Assembly: GCA_003135935.1 (NCBI GenBank) | Contig: PNBI01000074.1 | Coordinates: 1-37,683 of the forward strand | Direction: 5' to 3' | DNA length: 37,683 bases | Origin: Methanomassiliicoccaceae archaeon | GTDB lineage: Archaea; Thermoplasmatota; Thermoplasmata; Methanomassiliicoccales; UBA472 | Shown here: piece by piece, positions 24,958 to 33,062 of the stretch | Layout of the letters: the number at the start of each line of letters is the position of its first letter | Position numbering within the stretch: position 1 is the stretch's first letter | Notes under the pieces: model-generated | Seen by the model: the letters and a program-made list of their open reading frames with translations, nothing else | Told to the model about the DNA's origin: nothing | Database searches by the model: none | Position numbers and translations under genes: made by a program

Positions 24958-26303
24958 GCTTGGGTCACCTCGTAGGTCAAAGGATTTGTGGCTTTGATGA
25001 TCGCACTCACGGAGCGTTGGTTGAAACCCTTGAATCCCTCGGCCCGTTGCGTAAGTTCTAGATGGCTCCCGACGGCCCCGTTCCTCTCCAGCTCATCGAT
25101 CTTGCTTACATCATAATGACCAGAGCTCCGGATCTGCTTCAGTTTCCGCGGGTCAACGGTCCACCTCTCTCCGATGGTGAAAAGCTGTCGGAGGAAAGCG
25201 AAGTCAGAGAAAGGAGTCATGCTCTGGACCCCACTCCCGGTTAGTGCCGTCCTCGCCCTCTCGAAGTCTACTCGTATCGCCATATGATGCATGCCAGCCT
25301 GAAGAAGGCTCTCTCCATGAAGCGCTACCCACAAACCGACCGTGCCACTTTTGTCCAGTTCAGTAAGCGATCGGCTACCAAAATCGCCAGAGTCCTCAGT
25401 TGGAGCGAGGTCGACGTCGGCGAATATAACTTTAGAAGATAGGGGATGCTCCATGATTTGGGCACCCCAACCTGCGACGTCACCGGCATAGAATCTCTCC
25501 CTTAGCTGAAAATCCATTACTTTGAGCAGACGGATCAGCCGATGGAAATTCAACCTGGAGCTTCGGAATGTTAGATGATCTTGATTCGCCCAACCCAATC
25601 CCAGCTCATCCTGAACCGTCTGCTGCATTCTGGCGGCCGAATTACGCGATAACCAGTAATCGATTTCGCTTCGCACAAAAGCATCGGCTAGGCGGGCTGG
25701 AGCCATCCTGCTCCTAAGGTTCGCGATTAGGTCTTCGATAGTCTGGACGCCCTCTTCGTCCGACAACTGGTTCCTTTTTCGAGAACGAAGTTCGGCCAGG
25801 GCATTTGCATATTCATCGATATCGTCTGATCGGGTCACATCGAAACCATTGTAGCCTCGTCGCTCAACTGCTGTCAGCAAAGCCCCTTCTTCTTTCAGTA
25901 TTTGCAACCGTCGGAAAGGAGCCAATCGAACACCTTCTACTTTCCTCGCTATCGACCAAGCTGATCTGAAGGTATCCAAGTCGTCAACTTTTAAGGCCAG
26001 TTCTGCCTCGCCGTGATGAAACCGCAAAGGGAACAGACAGGTTCCTGGTGCGGTGAAGACTTCCTTCTCTCCTGCCATCTCAACGAAACCATGTTTGGCA
26101 AGTTCGTCTTGGTCCAGCATCACGCTTGGAAGCGACAAGTGATCTATCCAATCAAAGATGCGCGTGGAGGTGACGGTCTCGATCATTGCGGCAATGCGAT
26201 CGGCTCGAGGGCATTGATCGATGAACCAATCTATCAAATGATGGAGGTGTTTGTCCGCCTCCGGAGCGAGCTGCCAATCGAAGGAGTTCAACCGTTTCGC
26301 CAC
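24954..26303 (-). CDS. Unknown 449-aa protein coupled to the GlcD-like gene
   Basis: I do not recognise this family. It is a soluble protein with no Cys cluster. His-rich strands appear in FPLRFHHGEAELALKVDD (about residue 90) and GMHHMAIRVDFERA (about residue 340), with the conserved-looking GWGAQIMEHP between. The two His/Glu-bearing strands are compatible with a metal-dependent VOC or cupin-like fold, but this is a guess. The start is GTG 26303 with AGAGG 5 nt upstream. It overlaps the flavoprotein gene by 4 nt, so the two products probably act in one pathway, perhaps on a hydroxy- or keto-acid. Confidence 0.75.
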   Translation of the reverse strand: MAKRLNSFDWQLAPEADKHLHHLIDWFIDQCPRADRIAAMIETVTSTRIFDWIDHLSLPSVMLDQDELAKHGFVEMAGEKEVFTAPGTCLFPLRFHHGEAELALKVDDLDTFRSAWSIARKVEGVRLAPFRRLQILKEEGALLTAVERRGYNGFDVTRSDDIDEYANALAELRSRKRNQLSDEEGVQTIEDLIANLRSRMAPARLADAFVRSEIDYWLSRNSAARMQQTVQDELGLGWANQDHLTFRSSRLNFHRLIRLLKVMDFQLRERFYAGDVAGWGAQIMEHPLSSKVIFADVDLAPTEDSGDFGSRSLTELDKSGTVGLWVALHGESLLQAGMHHMAIRVDFERARTALTGSGVQSMTPFSDFAFLRQLFTIGERWTVDPRKLKQIRSSGHYDVSKIDELERNGAVGSHLELTQRAEGFKGFNQRSVSAIIKATNPLTYEVTQA

Positions 26304-26453
26304 CTGGCCTCTTTCGAGCCCGATGAATATGAACTTTTTCAGTCGGAACAGGGAATCAAGGCGCCTTCATGAACGGCCTCGGTCGAATTTCCTTAACAGG
26401 CAGTTTCAAGCACCCTTTTATGGGAGTTGAGCCAATCTTTCAACGATTAATAC

Positions 26454-26741
26454 ATGACGCTTGCGGAGTCGATTGCCAAAGATGTCATTCGCGGGATGGA
26501 CAAACCGGGGCGCGAGCGAATGATCGCATTGATACTTGACGAATTCCTCAAGACGATGACGATGGAAGAACGAAAGGAGATGATGGCCAAGTTCATTCCC
26601 GAGATCGTAAGCAGGGTCATGGAAGGTGTGTCTCCCGAAGACCGAAAGACCGTCATGGAGGCCGTGGTAGCGGCCACTCATCACCCAGAGCTCCATGGCA
26701 AGGAGAAGCGGCCAGATCATGAGGGGAAAGAAGCCAGATAA
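26454..26741 (+). CDS. Small helical protein of unknown function
   Basis: A 95-aa protein, Met- and charge-rich, with a run of amphipathic helices (ERMIALILDEFLKTMTMEERKE, then FIPEIVSRVMEGVSPEDRKTVMEAV) and a basic His-containing tail. No known family is recognised. The start is ATG 26454. CTTTTATGG at about 26414-26422 is a possible TATA element. It is followed 32 nt later by the phosphatase gene on the same strand, so they may be co-transcribed. Confidence 0.6.
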   Translation: MTLAESIAKDVIRGMDKPGRERMIALILDEFLKTMTMEERKEMMAKFIPEIVSRVMEGVSPEDRKTVMEAVVAATHHPELHGKEKRPDHEGKEAR

Positions 26742-26773
26742 AGCATTTGAATTTAATTTGAGAAAGGATTCAC

Positions 26774-27154
26774 ATGGACTGGATTGATGAGACCATCGCA
26801 ATCGGAAGTTGGTTCGATGCCCATTGCGTGCGCATCTTGAGAAAGGAGAAGATCGACCTGATAATCGATTCAAGAGCCCTCTTCACTAAACCTACGAATT
26901 TTAGGAACGAGCCGAGCTCAGAACGAGTCATTAGGGCGGCGGAGACGATGGTCGAGCTTTCTAAGCTCAAAGTGAAGGTGCTGGTATTCTGCAGACACGG
27001 GAAAGACCGCAGCCCTTTCCTGGCCATGATCTACTACAGTAAGAAGTACGGGATGTCGATCGATGAGGCTTACCAACTCATCAGGAGCAAACGGCCAAGG
27101 ACCGTTTATCATCCTGAATGGGTGGAGATGCTTGGCTTATCCAAGCCAAGATAG
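26774..27154 (+). CDS. Dual-specificity protein phosphatase-like
   Basis: A 126-aa cysteine phosphatase of the DSP/PTP family. The P-loop is CRHGKDRS (C-x5-R-S), and the Asp of IIDSRALF may be the general acid. The downstream helix SIDEAYQLIRSKRP, then TVYHPEWVEML, is typical of compact archaeal DSPs. It would remove phosphate from Tyr/Ser/Thr or a small molecule. A protein-kinase-like gene lies about 2.4 kb downstream (29515-30351), a possible counterpart. The start is ATG 26774. Confidence 0.87.
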   Translation: MDWIDETIAIGSWFDAHCVRILRKEKIDLIIDSRALFTKPTNFRNEPSSERVIRAAETMVELSKLKVKVLVFCRHGKDRSPFLAMIYYSKKYGMSIDEAYQLIRSKRPRTVYHPEWVEMLGLSKPR

Positions 27155-27207
27155 AGCGCAATCGAAGCGCCAAACCAGAGTTTATTAACAATTGGTAGTT
27201 GCACGGA

Positions 27208-28374
27208 TCACTGACGGCTCGCGCAAGCGAGCACTGCATCGTCCAGCACATAGCGAAGCCTGGGCGCTACCAGGAATATTGAACCATAACCGAAGAAGTT
27301 CTGCTCCGTGACATCGTAGATCGCCAGTCCGCAGTACTTGGTCTTGATCGCTCCAAGGTCTGGAATGTATTCGTCCTGGGCCTGCTTCCCATCGTCGTTG
27401 ATACATCTGTTCAACGGGCCAAGGACCTCTTTCTTCATCTCATCGATCCGATCCCTCAGAATGCTGAGCGCCATCCATCTGCTCGACATGCCCTGGAAAT
27501 GCCTCATGATGACCAATTGCGCTATGAAGATGGCAATGAGGTCAGGGATGTTCAAGGTCAATGGCATATCCTTTTCTGAGAAGAGCTGCAGGAGTGTGCT
27601 TCCTGGAAGGAGTATTGCGCCAAAGAAAAGGACGGTACAGACAAATAGCAGCCCCCCGACCAGGACCGATAGAAGAACAAATTCTAGCTTGTTGTCCGAA
27701 TGCGTCTTCTTTAATCTGGCCCTGATGGTCCTGGCGATTCTGGTTATCCCTTGGGCGTGAGGCTCTAATACGAGCATGAGCACGTAGAATAGGAGGATGA
27801 GGACGATCTGCGTCGCGATGTCCCCCGCCAATTGCACGCCGATCGTATTCGACAGGAATCCGAAATTGATGGCATAGATTAGACCGATGGCGAATATTAT
27901 CGAGAAGCTAAGCGCCAGGGGGACCATACCGCCAAGGAAAACGGTCAATCCGACCTCGATTGCCAGTCTTCTTCTCCTGAATATCAAATGAGTGGCAATC
28001 TCCTTAAACTGGACATAGAGCTTCTGGATGTCGAACCTGTCTTTTATCTTCGTCTTTTCAACGGTAGTGGTCGGGATTAGTAGGATGATGAAATTATACG
28101 AATACAGCAATATTCCGATGATCAACCACGGGAAGAGGACACTGGGCTTGAGATAGATCAAGGCTGCCCCGCCGACTATGAAGAGGCAGGCCAGCAGCGT
28201 TCCGAGGGTTTGGCCTTTAGCTCTCTTATTGACCCTTTCTATTAGCTCTTCTTCTCTCTTGATCTCGTTCTCTACTTCTTTCCTGAAAGCGGTCAGCTCG
28301 TCCGCGCCGCAGTAGCCGCCCTCATCCCCCCATATATTTATTTCGTCCGTAGACAACCTGAGAAAATCAACCAT
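27208..28374 (-). CDS. Multi-pass membrane protein of unknown function
   Basis: A 388-aa protein. The N-terminal cytoplasmic part (EGGYCGADELTAFRKEVE, then a charged coiled coil ending ERVNKRAKG) is followed by about six to seven hydrophobic segments in three pairs, then a C-terminal soluble domain of about 90 residues. I know no family for it. The start is ATG 28374 (MVDFLRLS); the longer ATG at 28452 would cover the divergent promoter region. It is divergent from the small-protein/kinase operon with a 137-nt gap, so the two may be controlled together. Confidence 0.75.
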   Translation of the reverse strand: MVDFLRLSTDEINIWGDEGGYCGADELTAFRKEVENEIKREEELIERVNKRAKGQTLGTLLACLFIVGGAALIYLKPSVLFPWLIIGILLYSYNFIILLIPTTTVEKTKIKDRFDIQKLYVQFKEIATHLIFRRRRLAIEVGLTVFLGGMVPLALSFSIIFAIGLIYAINFGFLSNTIGVQLAGDIATQIVLILLFYVLMLVLEPHAQGITRIARTIRARLKKTHSDNKLEFVLLSVLVGGLLFVCTVLFFGAILLPGSTLLQLFSEKDMPLTLNIPDLIAIFIAQLVIMRHFQGMSSRWMALSILRDRIDEMKKEVLGPLNRCINDDGKQAQDEYIPDLGAIKTKYCGLAIYDVTEQNFFGYGSIFLVAPRLRYVLDDAVLACASRQ

Positions 28375-28511
28375 TATAACTAATTTGCTAATGAGCCGAC
28401 ATTTAACCGAACCAAGATATGCCAGACGGCAGTCTTTTTCGATTCTGTTCAAGTAATCAAGAACAGAAAACGATATTAAACCGTGGTTGGCTTAGCAACA
28501 TCGGGTTTGGA

Positions 28512-28709
28512 ATGGGCAAGAAGGAGAAAGTAGCATCAGTCCTCCAATTGGTTGGTGGAAAGTCGGAGAACGTAGAGAAGATAGTGGACGAGCTGGATAG
28601 TTTCTTTGAAAGCCTCAATGCTGAGATGGAGGGTTGGAAGATCTCGATGGAAGAGTATCCGGACGGAACAAGGATTTTCGCCCGGTTTCAAATGCTAATG
28701 AAGAAGTAG
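28512..28709 (+). CDS. 65-aa small protein, paralogue of the gene at 30383-30559
   Basis: The sequence begins MGKKEKVASVLQLVGG and ends with a Trp-containing motif, GWKISMEEYPDGTRI, followed by a short beta-like tail ending in KK. The pattern W-K-x-S-x-E-E-x3-G-x-R-I recurs in the second small gene. Unknown function; no Cys, no signal. ATG 28512 is preferred over ATG 28419 because GATATTAAACC (about 28471-28481) suits a TATA box. Its TAG stop is part of the AGGTG ribosome site of the next gene. Confidence 0.7.
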   Translation: MGKKEKVASVLQLVGGKSENVEKIVDELDSFFESLNAEMEGWKISMEEYPDGTRIFARFQMLMKK

Positions 28710-28717
28710 GTGCATTC

Positions 28718-29518
28718 TTGACCGAAGAAGAGCAGGCTAAGAAGGGCAGCGATACCGAAAAGCCAGAGATATGCACCAGTCCATTGCTTTGCCCGGAGGA
28801 ATGGGAGAAGCGCGAGGGAGAGAAAGTACTAGGGGAATATCACAAGGACGGCACTATTGGAATCTCAACGGAAGAGGCGGACCTGGCATCATTCGAGAAA
28901 TTTTGGGACAGTAACAGCGAGGGCAATTTAACTAGCGAATACCACAAGGAAGGCGCCCCCCACCTGCATGAACCAAAGATGGCTTCTCAAGAAAGGATGA
29001 TCCAAGCTCAGAAGGTCAAGGCAGAGGAACTTGAGAAGAGGGATGAGAAAGTCGGAAGCAAGCCAGTCATGGAGGAATCGAAAACCTCAGAAATCACGCC
29101 AAAAGATGCATTGGATAAATCCACGATCGACAGACCCATAGACCTCCATACCATCGAGGTGATAAGCTACGCAGTGGTCCGCGCCCTTTTCAGTCAAGGG
29201 ATCACCTTGCCGATTAAACGCGAGGGCGTAATCGATATGGAGTTGAGGGTGAGGGGCAAGGACATCATCATCGACACAAAGGAACTGTTCCCTATAACCG
29301 TCCCCGAGCTTGTTGTCTGGCGGATTATTTATGCCTACAAAGGCAAGCCGGTCGCCGAACTCGGCAGAGGAGTGAAGAAGGGGCTCAAGATCCATAGTTA
29401 CCGAGGTTTGGTGATGCTCATTGATATCTGGCGGGGGAATCGCAAGCAGCGCATCACGAAGAAGCGAATGGAACGCGCGAAATTGAGGAAAGAGGTTGAG
29501 GAGGTGGGCCAGGCATGA
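28718..29518 (+). CDS. Unknown 266-aa protein with two EYHK motifs
   Basis: The N-terminal half is acidic and probably disordered, with two short repeats, GEYHKDG (39-45) and SEYHKEG (74-80), and a FEKFW stretch between. The C-terminal half (about 140-245) looks folded: LHTIEVISYAVVRALFSQGI, then strands DMELRVRGKDIIIDTKEL, and a helix before a very basic end. The folded part could bind nucleic acid or a partner. The start is TTG 28718 with AGGTG 5 nt upstream; a longer ATG at 28634 would overlap the upstream gene by 76 nt. The stop overlaps the kinase start (ATGA). Confidence 0.72.
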   Translation: MTEEEQAKKGSDTEKPEICTSPLLCPEEWEKREGEKVLGEYHKDGTIGISTEEADLASFEKFWDSNSEGNLTSEYHKEGAPHLHEPKMASQERMIQAQKVKAEELEKRDEKVGSKPVMEESKTSEITPKDALDKSTIDRPIDLHTIEVISYAVVRALFSQGITLPIKREGVIDMELRVRGKDIIIDTKELFPITVPELVVWRIIYAYKGKPVAELGRGVKKGLKIHSYRGLVMLIDIWRGNRKQRITKKRMERAKLRKEVEEVGQA

Positions 29519-30351
29519 CTGAATTGAGCGACCCACCGGCAAACGCGCGAAAGGAGTTGTTCCGCAATATATTGCAAAGGATACGAGTCATAATGAACGA
29601 GGATTATAAACTCAAAAACGTATCGATCAGGCCAATCGGTGCTGGCGGTTCCAGGCTCTCGGTCCCCGTGAAGATTAGAGGGACCAATGAACGAGGGGCG
29701 GAACAAATCTATTTTGCTAAGATCATCGGCAACAGCGAGATAATCACGGAACGAACCATCCAGCTGTTCAAGAACTTGTATCTTGCCACGAGTGATAGGG
29801 AGATGATGTTCGGTGCCATTCAATCTCCGGAGGAGATGACAAAATATCAATTCCGAGTGCTCCAATCGATCTACGAGCTCGGGATCCCTACCGCAAAGCC
29901 ATTGGGCTACCATTCGATCGATGGGACATTCTATCTGTTGGTGGCGGAGTTCCTAAATGCCAAACCAATCTCCTCTGTGAAGGATGTAAGCCCGGACATA
30001 TTGGATACCGTCTTCGGCTACCTGAAGAAGATGCACAAACAGGGAATCTATCATGGCGATATCAAGCCCGAGAATATCATGCTCGGAGATCGCATTTATA
30101 TCATTGACATTGGCAATCTGTCCGAGACAGCCTCCCCAAATCTAAAGCAGGCTTATGACCTAGCTTGTCAAATCGCATCGTTCGCCGGCTGCTGCCAGCT
30201 TGATACAATCGTCAAGATCGCTCGCAAATACTATAACAGTAATGATTTGAAAGCAGCCGCAGAGTTCATGGACCTGGTTCAGAAGCGTCCGGACATCGAT
30301 CTTCCAGATGATAGGAAGAACTACCTGATCAGCCTCCTCAAGGGTCAATGA
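29515..30351 (+). CDS. Protein-kinase-like enzyme (Bud32/RIO-type fold)
   Basis: A 278-aa kinase fold. A Gly-rich IGAGGSRLSVP is near residues 41-51, the candidate ATP lysine is K69 (IYFAKII), the catalytic loop is HGDIKPEN (180-187) with D182 and N187, and the metal-binding triad is DIG (198-200). The HGD-I-KPEN form resembles Bud32, RIO and lipopolysaccharide-kinase-like proteins. The substrate is unknown; the acidic EYHK protein encoded just upstream, overlapping by 4 nt, is an obvious candidate. There is no transmembrane segment. Confidence 0.85.
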   Translation: MTELSDPPANARKELFRNILQRIRVIMNEDYKLKNVSIRPIGAGGSRLSVPVKIRGTNERGAEQIYFAKIIGNSEIITERTIQLFKNLYLATSDREMMFGAIQSPEEMTKYQFRVLQSIYELGIPTAKPLGYHSIDGTFYLLVAEFLNAKPISSVKDVSPDILDTVFGYLKKMHKQGIYHGDIKPENIMLGDRIYIIDIGNLSETASPNLKQAYDLACQIASFAGCCQLDTIVKIARKYYNSNDLKAAAEFMDLVQKRPDIDLPDDRKNYLISLLKGQ

Positions 30352-30382
30352 ACTCTGAATAAGAGATTGGGGATCGGCCCTG

Positions 30383-30559
30383 TTACTTCTCTTCCTTGCG
30401 CTTCACCAAGGCGACCGCATGGATCTCGATCCTCATGCCTTCCTTTGTCTCCTCGACCGAGAACTTCCATTGCTCGAGGACGGCCTTCATGTCCTTGAAC
30501 ATCTTCTTCAAATCTGCGCCTTTCTCGCTTAGAACTTCACTAACGTCCTTATCAGCCAT
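30383..30559 (-). CDS. 58-aa small protein, paralogue of the gene at 28512-28709
   Basis: Translation begins MADKDVSEVLSEKGADLKK and contains QWKFSVEETKEGMRIEI before a basic end (KRKEEK). Compared with the 65-aa protein, 10 of 20 residues around the Trp match (A, E, W, K, S, E, E, G, R, I). The start is ATG 30559 with GAGG 8 nt upstream; a TTTAATAAG element at about 30597-30605 could be the TATA box. It is convergent with the kinase gene. Confidence 0.7.
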   Translation of the reverse strand: MADKDVSEVLSEKGADLKKMFKDMKAVLEQWKFSVEETKEGMRIEIHAVALVKRKEEK

Positions 30560-30720
30560 AATTATGCCTCAGACTGAAGCTATTGAAGCCCAACCCTTAT
30601 TAAAGGTTCGGACGGGCCAGCTCCAAAATACTCGCTCAGTGGGGCCGAAAAGGATCGATATTGAGGGAGGGTTTGCCACTTCGAACGCCCGATTCATAAT
30701 AGACAGATGCTAATCGAATT

Positions 30721-32088
30721 TCAAAGCCCTTTGACCATCTGTTCATAGGCTTTGGTGTCATAGCTCAATCTCATGCCAGTATAGGTCAGTCTCTGCACCT
30801 TGCCAAGAACTTCTTTCGAACTCCAGGGCCGACCATAAAGGCCACCGATTACCATGGCTATGCCAGTATAACCGTTGGGGTCCCGACCATCCAGTTCATA
30901 TCGATCATTGAGGTATAGCGCGATCGCGAAAGCCTCCTCTGGGCTCTTGGTCCACTCCAATATCTTGTCTGCCCAATAGGCCCTTAGCGAACCATGGATC
31001 GTTCCGGTCTTCACCATCTCCATCTGGGCGGCATTCCAAAGCGGGTCTTGGGTCTGAGAATTCTCGAACTGCTCCAATGTAAAGATGTGCTCGCGCCGGT
31101 CAGAACGGTGGTCATTGAGGGATTTCCTTGCCCACTCCGGGAATGCTCCAACAGTGTCATATTCCGGGGTTCGAAGGCAGAAGTTGTCTGAGAGCTCTTT
31201 CTTGACGATCAATTGGTCCAGGAATTTCTGCTTGGCCGCCTCGGGGGCATCCGATCTCCCTACTCTTAGGGCGACGGTTTGGGACGAAAGCTGGCCGAAA
31301 TGGAGATACGGGGAAAGCTCTGATTGTCCTCGGGTAACAGGGTCATTAATCTTCTGATGATAGCTGGTCAACCGATCCTTGATGAAATTAGCTACTACGG
31401 TTTGGGCCGCGGCTTCACCAGGTATGAAACCTTTTACCTCTTTGACGGTGGGGTCGATCTTCAGATTGGAGAGCGCCCGCTCCCAATCTATCGACCGGTC
31501 ATCTAAGGTCCAAGGACGGTGCATCTTCTTCATCGGTGGATACTCTATCAAGAACTCGCCCAGAAGGGGCGTAATCCGAGCACGGAAAGTGTCATAGTTG
31601 GAAATCCTTCTTTTCGAAGTGACCCAGCAGGGAACGATGTTATGCGCGTCCACCTCGTCGATGGGGATTTCGACCTCGCCAGCTAGTCGCCTTTTCCACG
31701 CCCTTGTGATATGTAGGGGGTCGAAATCCGTGACCACGAGCCCGGCCCCGACCGCGTGCAGGAAGGAAGGCAGAAATATCTCTGGATAACCTTCCAAGAG
31801 ATAGAACCCGATCCCGAATGATCGGGCTTTGACTTCCAGCTCCTGAAGCCCTTTGATCATGAACCCATGTTGTCTGAGGGTTCCTCCCAGGAATTCCGGG
31901 GCGAGACAGAAGACGATACAAAGCTCCGCCTTATTCTCGATGGCCAGATCCATTGCATGGTCCAGCGCCCAGTTGTCACTGATTCGTTGGTCTCGGCTCA
32001 TCCAATAAACAATGTTGCCACCGGGGTATGGCCGGTCCCTAAGCTTTCTTACCCTTTTCAGAAGAGTGGCTTCAGGCAATTCAATCAA
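30721..32088 (-). CDS. phr: Class II CPD photolyase
   Basis: A 455-aa light-driven cyclobutane pyrimidine dimer repair enzyme that binds FAD. It follows the Methanosarcina mazei class II enzyme closely: VYWMSRDQRISDNWAL near the N-terminus, FMIKGLQELEV, VDAHNIVPCW, LSPYLHFGQLSSQ, SDNFCLRTPEYD, TQDPLWNAAQMEM, and YLNDRYELDGRDPNGYTGIA. The start is uncertain: TTG 32088 and TTG 32079 are in frame, and AAAGGG upstream suits the second. It is divergent from the methyltransferase gene. It suggests the host, or a recent ancestor, sees light or gained the gene by transfer. Confidence 0.95.
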   Translation of the reverse strand: MIELPEATLLKRVRKLRDRPYPGGNIVYWMSRDQRISDNWALDHAMDLAIENKAELCIVFCLAPEFLGGTLRQHGFMIKGLQELEVKARSFGIGFYLLEGYPEIFLPSFLHAVGAGLVVTDFDPLHITRAWKRRLAGEVEIPIDEVDAHNIVPCWVTSKRRISNYDTFRARITPLLGEFLIEYPPMKKMHRPWTLDDRSIDWERALSNLKIDPTVKEVKGFIPGEAAAQTVVANFIKDRLTSYHQKINDPVTRGQSELSPYLHFGQLSSQTVALRVGRSDAPEAAKQKFLDQLIVKKELSDNFCLRTPEYDTVGAFPEWARKSLNDHRSDRREHIFTLEQFENSQTQDPLWNAAQMEMVKTGTIHGSLRAYWADKILEWTKSPEEAFAIALYLNDRYELDGRDPNGYTGIAMVIGGLYGRPWSSKEVLGKVQRLTYTGMRLSYDTKAYEQMVKGL

Positions 32089-32177
32089 CCCTTTTCACTT
32101 GTGCATGGTAATCTTGGCCAAGCCATGTTATTGAACCTTTCTACAAGACAAAGTACCCTATTCGTTTCATTGGATTG

Positions 32178-33056
32178 ATGGCTGATGACAACGGGGTCAT
32201 ATCCTTTCCAGATCAGCATCATCGCCCATGCATCTCGCCCAAGAAATCACGAGGGCGGGTATCAGACCGAAAACGTCATTCTGTCGAACCTCATCCTTCT
32301 CACGTGCGAGACGATTGCAGATTTTCTGAGGAGCAACTGCGCCGGCAGGCAACCTGGCTACGGGATTCCTGGGATTGGCTATTAAGGACCAGGATATTGG
32401 AGAATAGACCTCCAGAAGATACTAATCTCAAGGCACTAGACGTCGGCTGTGGCCCTGGATACGTAATGCAACTGTTGGCAAGGAATTTCGACGTGACTGG
32501 AGTCGATAAGGATCTGGGCGTTGTACAAAGTGCAAGACTCCGTGGGTTGCAGGTCGCTCGAGCGGATGTGTATGATCTCCCTTATGAGGACGACAGTTTC
32601 GATCTGGTCTATTGTTCATTTCTGATGCTATGGCTCAACGATCCCGTGAAAGCGATTGGTGAAATGAAACGAGTCGCCAAGCATTGGGTGGTTTGCTTGG
32701 CGGAACCGGATTATGGTGGCAGAGTCGATCAACCGGCCGAGCTGACCGAGCTGACGAGGTACCTTGCCGTCGAGATCAAAGAATTCGGGGGAGATCCCTT
32801 TGTCGGCAGGAAGCTCAGGTCGTTCTTCAACGAGAATGGGGTGAAGGCGGAAATCGGCGTTCATCAGGGCGTATGGAGCATCGATATGCTCCGGAATCAG
32901 TCGGGACAGGAATGGGGCAACATTGAGCGAGCTGCTGAAAGGCATGTCGACGGCGCTCCGTTGAGAACGGGGAAGACTGTTTGGGAAGAAGCCCTCAGAA
33001 CCGGCGATCTGTTCCAATTCAATCCAGTCTTTTACGCCTTCGGACGAAAGGCTTAG
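32178..33056 (+). CDS. Class I SAM-dependent methyltransferase
   Basis: A 292-aa Rossmann-fold methyltransferase. Motif I is ALDVGCGPGYV near residue 87, the acidic residue after strand 2 is in VTGVDKD, and motif II-like ADVYDLPYEDDSFDLVYCSF is followed by the post-II WLNDPVKAIGEMKRV. The layout is that of UbiE/Methyltransf_11-type small-molecule enzymes; the substrate is unknown. The N-terminal 45 residues are basic and His-rich and may be disordered. The start is ATG 32178; the TTG just before it is also possible. It is convergent with the radical SAM gene, with a 6-nt gap. Confidence 0.87.
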   Translation: MADDNGVISFPDQHHRPCISPKKSRGRVSDRKRHSVEPHPSHVRDDCRFSEEQLRRQATWLRDSWDWLLRTRILENRPPEDTNLKALDVGCGPGYVMQLLARNFDVTGVDKDLGVVQSARLRGLQVARADVYDLPYEDDSFDLVYCSFLMLWLNDPVKAIGEMKRVAKHWVVCLAEPDYGGRVDQPAELTELTRYLAVEIKEFGGDPFVGRKLRSFFNENGVKAEIGVHQGVWSIDMLRNQSGQEWGNIERAAERHVDGAPLRTGKTVWEEALRTGDLFQFNPVFYAFGRKA

Positions 33057-33062
33057 GTCGAA

